Below, piece by piece: positions 50,701-62,618 of a DNA stretch of 64,000 bases (position 1 is the stretch's first letter; each line of letters begins with the position of its first letter). The notes beneath the pieces are model-generated. The model ran no database searches. It was given only the letters and a program-made list of their open reading frames with translations, and had not been told where the DNA came from. Origin of the DNA: Halictus rubicundus (lineage: Eukaryota > Arthropoda > Insecta > Hymenoptera > Halictidae). Both the position numbers and the translations under genes were made by a program. The DNA is taken from contig NW_027489010.1 of NCBI RefSeq assembly GCF_050948215.1, positions 87,814 through 151,813 on the forward strand, written 5' to 3'.

Positions 50701-51555
50701 ACGATAGGATAGTATAGAGGATAGGATAGGATAGAGGATAGAGGATAGGATAGAGGATAGGATAGGACAGAGGATAGGGTAGGGGATTTGATAGGATAGA
50801 GGATAGGATAGGATAGAGGATTGGATAGGATTGAGGATAGATGATAGGATAGGATAGAGGATAGGATAGGGGATTTGATAGGATAGAGGATAGGATAGGA
50901 TAGAGGATAGGATAGGATAGAGGATAGGATAGAATAGAGGATAGGATAGGATAGAGGATAGGATAGGATAGAGGAATAGGATAGGATAGAGGATAGCATA
51001 GACGATAGGATAGGATAGATCATAGGATAGGTTAGAGGATAAGATAGAATAGAGGATAGGATAGGATAGAGGATAGGATAGTATAGAGGACAGGATAGGA
51101 TACAGGATTGGATAGGATACAGGAAAGGATAGGATTGAGGATAGGATAGGAATGAGGATAGGATAGGATAGAGGATAGGATAGGATAGAGGATAGGATAG
51201 AATAGAGGATAGGATAGGACAGAGGATAGGACAGGGGATTTGATAGGATAGAGGATAGGATAGGATAGAGGATTGGATAGGATAGAGGATAGATGATAGG
51301 ATAGGATAGAGGATAGGATAGGGGATTTGATAGGATAGATGATAGGATAGGATAGAAGATAGGATAGGATAGAGGATAGATGATAGGATAGGATAGAGGA
51401 TAGGATAGGGGATAGGATAGGATAGAGGATAGGATATTATAGAAGATAGAGGATAGGATAGAGGATAGGATAGAGGATAGGATAGGACAGAGGATAGGGT
51501 AGGGGATTTGATAGGATAGAGGATAGGATAGGATAGAAGATAGGATAGGATAGAG
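47743..51555 (+). repeat. 3,813-bp higher-order unit, copy 2
   Basis: Direct tandem partner of 43920-47742. The match breaks at about 51,555, where this copy lacks the GAGGAATAGG found at the corresponding point of the first copy. Parts of the unit, such as the GATCATAGGATAGGTTAGAGG marker, recur again near 51.9, 57.5, 60.7 and 63.7 kb. Confidence 0.88.
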
Positions 51556-54500
51556 GATAGGATAGGATAGAGGATAGGATAGGATAGAGGATAGGATAGA
51601 CGATAGGATAGGATAGAGGATACGATAGGATAGAGGATAGGATAGGATAGAGGATAGGATAGGACAGAGGATAGGATAGGGGATTTGATAGGATAGAGGA
51701 TAGGATAGGATAGAGGATTGGATAGGATTGAGGATAGATGATAGGATAGGATAGAGGATAGGATAGGGGATTTGATAGGATAGAGGATAGGATAGGATAG
51801 AGGATAGGATAGGATAGAGGATAGGATAGAATAGAGGATAGGATAGGATAGAGGATAGGATAGGATAGAGGAATAGGATAGGATAGAGGATAGCATAGAC
51901 GATAGGATAGGATAGATCATAGGATAGGTTAGAGGATAAGATAGAATAGAGGATAGGATAGGATAGAGGATAGGATAGTATAGAGGACAGGATAGGATAC
52001 AGGATTGGATAGGATACAGGAAAGGATAGGATTGAGGATAGGATAGGAATGAGGATAGGATAGGATAGAGGATAGGATAGGATAGAGGATAGGATAGACG
52101 ATAGGATAGGATAGAGGATAGGTTAGGATAGAGGATAGGATAGTATAGAGGACAGGATAGGATACAGGATTGGATAGGATACAGGAAAGGATAGGATTGA
52201 GGATAGGATAGGATGGAGGATAGGATAGAATAGGATAGAGGACAGGATAGACGACAGGATACGATAGAGGATAGGATAGGATAGAGGATAGAGGATAGAG
52301 GATAGGATAGGATACAGGATAGGATAGGATAGAGGATAGGATAGGGGATTTGATAGGATAGAGGTTAGGATAGGATAGAGGATAGGATAGGATAGAGGAT
52401 AGGATAAGATAGAGGATAGGATAGGATAGAGGATAGGATAGGATAGAGGATAGGATAGGATAGAGGATAGAGGATAGGATAGGACAGAGGATAGGGTAGG
52501 GGATTTGATAGGATAGAGGATAGGATAGGATAGAGGATAGGATAGGATAGAGGATAGGATAGGATAGAGGATAGGATAGGATAGAGGAATAGGATAGGAT
52601 AGGACAGAGGATAGGGTAGGGGATTTGATAGGATAGAGGATAGGATAGGATAGAGGATAGGATACGATAGAGGATAGGATAGGATAGAGGATAGGATAGG
52701 ATAGAGGAATAGGATAGGATAGAGGATAGGATAGACGATAGGATAGGATAGATCATATGATAGGATAGAGGATAAGATAGAATAGAGGATAGGATAGGAT
52801 AGAGGATAGGATAGTATAGAGGACAGGATAGGATACAGGATTGGATAGGATACAGGAAAGGATAGGATTGAGGATAGGATAGGATAGGATAGAGGAAAGG
52901 ATAGGATAGAGGATAGGATAGGGGATTTGATAGGATAGAGGATAGGATAGGATAGAGGATAGGATAGGATAGAGGATAGGATAGGATAGAGGATATGATA
53001 GGATAGAGGATAGTATATGATAGAGGATAGGATAGGATAGAGGATAGGATAGGATATAGGATAGGATAGGATAGAGGATAGGATAGGATAGAGGAATAGG
53101 ATAGGATAGAGGATAGGATAGACGATAGGATAGGATAGAGCATTGGATAGGATAGAGGATAGGATAGGATAGAGGACAGGATAGGATACAGGATTGGATA
53201 GGATACAGGAAAGGATAGGATTGAGGATAGGGTAGGATGGAGGGTAGGATAGGATAGAGGATAGGATAGAGGATAGGATAGGATAGAGGATAGGATAGGA
53301 TAGCATAGAGGATAGGATAGGATAGAGGATAGGATAGACGATAGGATAGGACAGAGGATAGGATAGGATAGAGGATAGGATAGGATAGAGGATAGGATAG
53401 GATAGAGGATAGGATAGGACAGAGGATAGGGTAGGATAGAGGATAGGATAGGGGATTTGATAGGATAGGATAGAGGATAGATGATAGGATAGGATAGAGG
53501 ATAGGATAGGATAGAGGATAGGATAGGATAGAGGATAGGATAGGATAGAGGATAGGATAGGATAGAGGATAGGATAGGATACAGGATAGGATAGGATAGA
53601 GGATAGGATAGGATAGAGGATAGGATAGGATAGAGGATAGGATAGGATAGAGGATAGGATAGGATAGAGGATAGGATAGGATAGAGGATGGGATAGGATA
53701 GGGGATAGGATAGGATAGAGGATAGGATAGAGGAAAGGATAGGATAGAGGATAGGATAGGATAGAGGTTAGAGGATAGAGGATAGAGGATAGGATAGGAT
53801 AGGATAGAGGATAGAGGATAGGATAGGATGGAGGATAGGATAGGATAGAGGATAGGATAGGATATAGGATAGGATAGGATAGAGGATAGGATAGGATAGA
53901 GGAATAGGATAGGATAGAGGATAGGATAGACGATAAGATAGGATAGAGCATAGGATAGGATAGAGGATAGGATAGGCTAGAGGACAGGATAGGATACAGG
54001 ATTGGATAGGATACAGGAAAGGATAGGATTGAGGATAGGATAGGATGGAGGATAGGATAGGATAGAGGATAGAATAGGATAGAGGATAGGATAGACGATA
54101 GGATAGGATAGCGGATAGGATAGGATAGAGGATAGAGGATAGGATAGGATAGAGGATAGAGGATAGGATAGGATAGAGGATAGGATACGATAGAGGATAG
54201 GATAGGATAGAGGATAGGATAGGACAGAGGATAGGGTTGGGGATTTGATAGGATAGAGGATAGGATAGGATAGAAGATGGGATAGGATAGAGGATACGAT
54301 AGGATAGAGGATAGGATAGGATAGAGGATAGGATAGGGGATTTGATAGGATAGAGGATAGTATAGGATAGAGTATAGGATAGGATAAGATAAAAGGATAG
54401 GATCGAATAGAGGATAGGATAGGATAGAGGACAGGAGAGGATACAGGATTGGATAGGATACAGGAAAGGATAGGATTGAGGATAGGATAGGATGGAGGAT

Positions 54501-55183
54501 AGGATAGGATAGAGGATAGGATAGGATAGAGGATAGGATAGACGATAGGATAGGATAGAGGATAGGATAGAGGATAGCATAGGATAGAGGATAGGATAGG
54601 ACAGAGGATAGCATAGGATAGAGGATAGGATAGGACAGAGGATAGGATAGGATAGAGGATAGGATAGGATAGAGGATAGGATAGGATACAGGATAGGATA
54701 GGATGGAGGATAGGATAGGATAGAGGATAGGATAGGATAGAGGATAGGATAGAGGATTGGATAGGATACAGGATAGGATAGGATAGAGGATAGGATAGGG
54801 GATTTGATAGGATATAGGATAGGATAGGATAGAGGAATAGGATAGGATAGAGGATAGGATAGACGATAAGATAGGATAGAGCATAGGATAGGATAGAGGA
54901 TAGGATAGGCTAGAGGACAGGATAGGATACAGGATTGGATAGGATACAGGAAAGGATAGGATTGAGGATAGGATAGGATAGAGGATAGGATAGGATAGAG
55001 GATAGGATAGGATAGAGGATAGGTTAGGATAGACGATAGGATAGGATAGAGGATAGGATAGGATAGAGGATAGAGGATAGAGGATAGGATAGGATAGAGG
55101 ATAGAGGATAGGATAGGATAGAGGATAGCATAGGATAGAGGATAGGATAGGATAGAGGATAGGATAGGACAGAGGATAGGATA

Positions 55184-55225
55184 GGATAGAGGATAGAGGA
55201 TAGAGGATAGAGGATAAAGGATAGA
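55184..55225 (+). repeat. Short heptamer tract with one variant unit
   Basis: Six consecutive 7-bp units, GGATAGA four times, GGATAAA once, GGATAGA once. It is a second local expansion of the heptamer module like that at 42209-42271, already carrying a point mutation. The surrounding sequence resembles that around 42.2 kb, so the two tracts may be copies that changed length. Confidence 0.8.
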
Positions 55226-56249
55226 GGATAGGATAGGATAGAGGATAGGATAGGATAGAGGATAGGATAGGACAGAGGATAGACTAGGGGATTTGATAGG
55301 ATAGAGGATAGGATAGGATAGAAGATAGGATAGGATAGAGGATAGGATAGGATAGAGGATTGGATAGGATAGAGGATAGATGATAGGATAGGATAGAGGA
55401 TAGTGTAGGGGATTAGATAGGATAGAGGATAGGATAGGATAGAAGATATTATAGGATAGAGGATAGATGATAGGAGAGGATAGAGGATAGGATAGGGGAT
55501 AGGATAGAGGATAGGATAGGGGATAGGATAGGATAGAGGATAGGATAGGATAGGATAGAGGATAGGATAGGATAGAAGATAGGATAGGATAGAGGATAGC
55601 ATAGGATAGAGGATATAATAGGATAGAGGATAGGATAGGATAGAGGATAGGATAGGATAGAGGATAGGATAGGATAGAGGATAGGATAGACGATAGGATA
55701 GGATAGAGGATAGGATAGGATAGAGGATAGGATAGGATAGAGGATAGGATAGGATAGAGGATAGGATAGGATAGAGGATAGGATAGGATAGAGGATAGTA
55801 TAGGATAGAGGATAGGATAGGATAGAGGATAGGATAGGATAGAGGATAGGATAGGATAGAGGATAGGATAGGATAGAGGATAGGATAGGATAGAGGATAG
55901 GATAGGATAGAGGATAGGATAGGATAGAGGATAGGATAGGATAGAGGATAGGTTAGGATAGAGGATAGGATGGGATAGAGGATAGTATAGGATAGAGGAT
56001 AGAGGATAGGATAGGATAGAGGATAAGATAGGATAGAGGATAGGATAGGGGATTTGATAGGATAGAGGATAAGATAGGATAGAGGATAGGATAGGGGATT
56101 TGATAGGATAGAGGATAGGATAGGATAGAGGATAGGATAGGATAGAGGATAGGATAAGATAGAGGATAGGATAGAGGATAGAGGATAGGATAGGACAGAG
56201 GATAGGGTAGGGGATTTGATAGGATAGAGGATAGGATAGGATAGAGGAT

Positions 56250-59200
56250 AGGATAGGATAGAGGATAGGATAGGATAGAGGATAGGATAGGATAGAGGAT
56301 AGGATAGGATAGAGGATAGGATAGACGATAGGATAGGATAGATCATAGGATAGGATAGAGGATAAGATAGAATAGAGGATAGGATAGGATAGAGGATAGG
56401 ATAGTATAGAGGACAGGATGGGATGCAGGATTGGATAGGATACAGGAAAGGATAGGATTGAGGATAGGATAGGATAGGATAGAGGATAGGATAGGATAGA
56501 GGATAGGATAGACGATAGGATAGGATAGAGGATAGGATAGGATAGAGGATAGTATAGGATAGAGGATAGAGGATAGGATAGGATAGAGGATAGGATAGGA
56601 TAGAGGATAGGATAGGATAGAGGATAGGATAGGATAGAGGATAGGATAGGATAGAGGATAGGATAGGATAGAGGATAGGATAGGATAGAGGATAGGATAG
56701 GATAGAGGATAGGATAGGATAGAGGATAGGATAGGATAGAGGATAGGATAGGATAGAGGATAGGATATAACAGAGGATAGGGTAGGGGATTTGATAGGAT
56801 AGAGGATAGGATAGGATAGAAGATAGGATAGGATAGAGGATAGGATAGGATAGAGGATAGGATAGGAAAGAGGGTAGGATTGGATAGAGGATAGGATAGG
56901 ATAGAGGATAGGATAGGACAGAGGATAGGACAGGGGATTTGATAGGATAGAGGATTGGATAGGATACAGGAAAGGATAGGATTGAGGATAGGATAGGATA
57001 GAGGATAGGATAGACGATAGGATAGTATAGAGGATAGGATAGGATAGAGGATAGAGGATAGGATAGAGGATAGGATAGAGGATAGGATAGGACAGAGGAT
57101 AGGGTAGGGGATTTGATAGGATAGAGGATAGGATAGGATAGAAGATAGGATAGGATAGAGGATAGGATAGGATAGAGGATAGGATAGGATAGAGGATAGG
57201 ATAGACGATAGGATAGGATAGAGGATACGATAGGATAGAGGATAGGATAGGATAGAGGATAGGATAGGACAGAGGATAGGATAGGGGATTTGATAGGATA
57301 GAGGATAGGATAGGATAGAGGATTGGATAGGATTGAGGATAGATGATAGGATAGGATAGAGGATAGGATAGGGGATTTGATAGGATAGAGGATAGGATAG
57401 GATAGAGGATAGGATAGGATAGAGGATAGGATAGAATAGAGGATAGGATAGGATAGAGGATAGGATAGGATAGAGGAATAGGATAGGATAGAGGATAGCA
57501 TAGACGATAGGATAGGATAGATCATAGGATAGGTTAGAGGATAAGATAGAATAGAGGATAGGATAGGATAGAGGATAGGATAGTATAGAGGACAGGATAG
57601 GATACAGGATTGGATAGGATACAGGAAAGGATAGGATTGAGGATAGGATAGGATGGAGGATAGGATAGGATAGAGGATAGGATAGGATAGAGGATAGGAT
57701 AGACGACAGGATAGGATAGAGGATAGGATAGGATAGGATACAGGATAGGATAGGATAGAGGATAGGATAGGATACAGGATAGGATAGGATGGAGGATAGG
57801 ATAGGATAGAGGATAGGATAGAGGATAGGATAGGATAGAGGATAGGATAGAGGATTTGATAGGATACAGGATAGGATAGGATAGAGCATAGGATAGGGGA
57901 TTTGATAGGATAGAGGATAGGATAGGATAGAGGATAGGATAGGATAGAGGATAGGATAGGATAGAGGATAGGATAGACGATAGGATAGGATAGAGCATTG
58001 GATAGGATAGAGGATAGGATAGGATAGAGGACAGGATAGGATACAGGATTGGATAGGATATAGGATAGGATAGGATAGAGGATAGGATAGGATAGAGGAA
58101 TAGGATAGGATAGAGGATAGGATAGACGATAGGATAGGATAGAGCATTGGATAGGATAGAGGATAGGATAGGATAGAGGACAGGATAGGATACAGGATTG
58201 GATAGGATACAGGAAAGGATAGGATTGAGGATAGGATAGGATGGAGGGTAGGATAGGATAGAGGATAGGATAGAGGATAGGATAGGATAGAGGATAGGAT
58301 AGGATAGAGGATAGGATAGGATAGAGGATAGGATAGGATAGAGGATAGGATAGGATAGAGGATAGGATAGGATAGAGGATAGGATAGGATAGAGGATAGG
58401 ATAGGACAGAGGATAGGGTAGGGGATTTGATAGGATAGAGGATAGGATAGGATAGAAGATAGGATAGGATAGAGGATAGGATAGGATAGAGGATAGGATA
58501 GGAAAGAGGATAGGATTGGATAGAGGATAGGATAGGATAGAGGATAGGATAGGACAGAGGATAGGACAGGGGATTTGATAGGATAGAGGATAGGATAGGA
58601 TAGAGGATTGGATAGGATAGAGGATAGATGATAGGATAGGATAGAGGATAGGCTAGGGGATTTGATAGGATAGATGATAGGATAGGATAGAAGATAGGAT
58701 AGGATAGAGGATAGATGATAGGATAGGATAGAGGATAGGATAGGGGATAGGATAGGATAGAGGATAGGATATTATAGAAGATAGGATAGGATAGAGGATA
58801 GGATAGGATAGAGGATAAGATAGGATAGAGGATAGGATAGGATAGAGGATAGATGATAGGATAGGATAGAGGATAGGATAGGACAGAGGATAGGGTAGGG
58901 GATTTGATAGGATAGAGGATAGGATAGGATAGAAGATAGGATAGGATAGAGGAAAGGATAGGATAGAGGATAGGATAGGATAGAGGATAGGATAGAGGAT
59001 AGGAAAGGATAGAGGATAGGATAGGACAGAGGATAGGTTAGGGGATTTGATAGGATAGGATAGAAGATAGGATAGACGATAGGATAGGATAGAGCATAGG
59101 ATAGGATAGAGAATAGGATAGGATAGAGGATAGGATAGGATAGAACGTAGGATAGAATAGAGGACAGGATAGGATACAGGATTGGATAGGATACAGGAAA

Positions 59201-59432
59201 GGATAGGATTGAGGATAGGATAGGATAGAGGATAGGATAGGATAGAGGATAGGATAGGATAGAGGAATAGGATAGGATAGAGGATAGGATAGACGATAGG
59301 ATAGGATAGAGCATTGGATAGGATAGAGGATAGGATAGGATAGAGGACAGGATAGGATACAGGATTGGATAGGATACAGGAAAGGATAGGATTGAGGATA
59401 GGATAGGATGGAGGGTAGGATAGGATAGAGGA
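56250..59432 (+). repeat. 3,184-bp higher-order unit, copy 1
   Basis: Matches 59434-62617 at a constant 3,184-bp offset. Checked markers are GACGATAGG-ATCATAGG at 56324 and 59508, GAGGGTAGG near 58245 and 61429, GGCTAGGGGATTTG near 58652 and 61836, and AACGTAGG near 59144 and 62328. The match ends where 62.62 kb has a 12-bp unit in place of a 17-bp unit. Confidence 0.85.
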
Positions 59433-62400
59433 TAGGATAGGATAGAGGATAGGATAGGATAGAGGATAGGATAGGATAGAGGATAGGATAGGATAGAGGA
59501 TAGGATAGACGATAGGATAGGATAGATCATAGGATAGGATAGAGGATAAGATAGAATAGAGGATAGGATAGGATAGAGGATAGGATAGTATAGAGGACAG
59601 GATGGGATGCAGGATTGGATAGGATACAGGAAAGGATAGGATTGAGGATAGGATAGGATAGGATAGAGGATAGGATAGGATAGAGGATAGGATAGACGAT
59701 AGGATAGGATAGAGGATAGGATAGGATAGAGGATAGTATAGGATAGAGGATAGAGGATAGGATAGGATAGAGGATAGGATAGGATAGAGGATAGGATAGG
59801 ATAGAGGATAGGATAGGATAGAGGATAGGATAGGATAGAGGATAGGATAGGATAGAGGATAGGATAGGATAGAGGATAGGATAGGATAGAGGATAGGATA
59901 GGATAGAGGATAGGATAGGATAGAGGATAGGATAGGATAGAGGATAGGATATAACAGAGGATAGGGTAGGGGATTTGATAGGATAGAGGATAGGATAGGA
60001 TAGAAGATAGGATAGGATAGAGGATAGGATAGGATAGAGGATAGGATAGGAAAGAGGGTAGGATTGGATAGAGGATAGGATAGGATAGAGGATAGGATAG
60101 GACAGAGGATAGGACAGGGGATTTGATAGGATAGAGGATTGGATAGGATACAGGAAAGGATAGGATTGAGGATAGGATAGGATAGAGGATAGGATAGACG
60201 ATAGGATAGTATAGAGGATAGGATAGGATAGAGGATAGAGGATAGGATAGAGGATAGGATAGAGGATAGGATAGGACAGAGGATAGGGTAGGGGATTTGA
60301 TAGGATAGAGGATAGGATAGGATAGAAGATAGGATAGGATAGAGGATAGGATAGGATAGAGGATAGGATAGGATAGAGGATAGGATAGACGATAGGATAG
60401 GATAGAGGATACGATAGGATAGAGGATAGGATAGGATAGAGGATAGGATAGGACAGAGGATAGGATAGGGGATTTGATAGGATAGAGGATAGGATAGGAT
60501 AGAGGATTGGATAGGATTGAGGATAGATGATAGGATAGGATAGAGGATAGGATAGGGGATTTGATAGGATAGAGGATAGGATAGGATAGAGGATAGGATA
60601 GGATAGAGGATAGGATAGAATAGAGGATAGGATAGGATAGAGGATAGGATAGGATAGAGGAATAGGATAGGATAGAGGATAGCATAGACGATAGGATAGG
60701 ATAGATCATAGGATAGGTTAGAGGATAAGATAGAATAGAGGATAGGATAGGATAGAGGATAGGATAGTATAGAGGACAGGATAGGATACAGGATTGGATA
60801 GGATACAGGAAAGGATAGGATTGAGGATAGGATAGGATGGAGGATAGGATAGGATAGAGGATAGGATAGGATAGAGGATAGGATAGACGACAGGATAGGA
60901 TAGAGGATAGGATAGGATAGGATACAGGATAGGATAGGATAGAGGATAGGATAGGATACAGGATAGGATAGGATGGAGGATAGGATAGGATAGAGGATAG
61001 GATAGAGGATAGGATAGGATAGAGGATAGGATAGAGGATTTGATAGGATACAGGATAGGATAGGATAGAGCATAGGATAGGGGATTTGATAGGATAGAGG
61101 ATAGGATAGGATAGAGGATAGGATAGGATAGAGGATAGGATAGGATAGAGGATAGGATAGACGATAGGATAGGATAGAGCATTGGATAGGATAGAGGATA
61201 GGATAGGATAGAGGACAGGATAGGATACAGGATTGGATAGGATATAGGATAGGATAGGATAGAGGATAGGATAGGATAGAGGAATAGGATAGGATAGAGG
61301 ATAGGATAGACGATAGGATAGGATAGAGCATTGGATAGGATAGAGGATAGGATAGGATAGAGGACAGGATAGGATACAGGATTGGATAGGATACAGGAAA
61401 GGATAGGATTGAGGATAGGATAGGATGGAGGGTAGGATAGGATAGAGGATAGGATAGAGGATAGGATAGGATAGAGGATAGGATAGGATAGAGGATAGGA
61501 TAGGATAGAGGATAGGATAGGATAGAGGATAGGATAGGATAGAGGATAGGATAGGATAGAGGATAGGATAGGATAGAGGATAGGATAGGACAGAGGATAG
61601 GGTAGGGGATTTGATAGGATAGAGGATAGGATAGGATAGAAGATAGGATAGGATAGAGGATAGGATAGGATAGAGGATAGGATAGGAAAGAGGATAGGAT
61701 TGGATAGAGGATAGGATAGGATAGAGGATAGGATAGGACAGAGGATAGGACAGGGGATTTGATAGGATAGAGGATAGGATAGGATAGAGGATTGGATAGG
61801 ATAGAGGATAGATGATAGGATAGGATAGAGGATAGGCTAGGGGATTTGATAGGATAGATGATAGGATAGGATAGAAGATAGGATAGGATAGAGGATAGAT
61901 GATAGGATAGGATAGAGGATAGGATAGGGGATAGGATAGGATAGAGGATAGGATATTATAGAAGATAGGATAGGATAGAGGATAGGATAGGATAGAGGAT
62001 AAGATAGGATAGAGGATAGGATAGGATAGAGGATAGATGATAGGATAGGATAGAGGATAGGATAGGACAGAGGATAGGGTAGGGGATTTGATAGGATAGA
62101 GGATAGGATAGGATAGAAGATAGGATAGGATAGAGGAAAGGATAGGATAGAGGATAGGATAGGATAGAGGATAGGATAGAGGATAGGAAAGGATAGAGGA
62201 TAGGATAGGACAGAGGATAGGTTAGGGGATTTGATAGGATAGGATAGAAGATAGGATAGACGATAGGATAGGATAGAGCATAGGATAGGATAGAGAATAG
62301 GATAGGATAGAGGATAGGATAGGATAGAACGTAGGATAGAATAGAGGACAGGATAGGATACAGGATTGGATAGGATACAGGAAAGGATAGGATTGAGGAT

Positions 62401-62618
62401 AGGATAGGATAGAGGATAGGATAGGATAGAGGATAGGATAGGATAGAGGAATAGGATAGGATAGAGGATAGGATAGACGATAGGATAGGATAGAGCATTG
62501 GATAGGATAGAGGATAGGATAGGATAGAGGACAGGATAGGATACAGGATTGGATAGGATACAGGAAAGGATAGGATTGAGGATAGGATAGGATGGAGGGT
62601 AGGATAGGATAGAGGATA
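59433..62618 (+). repeat. 3,184-bp higher-order unit, copy 2
   Basis: Tandem partner of the previous unit. After it the array continues with partly related sequence (62.6-64.0 kb) sharing the AACGTAGG and GATCATAGG markers at a different spacing, so a further, diverged or partial copy may follow beyond the window. Confidence 0.85.
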
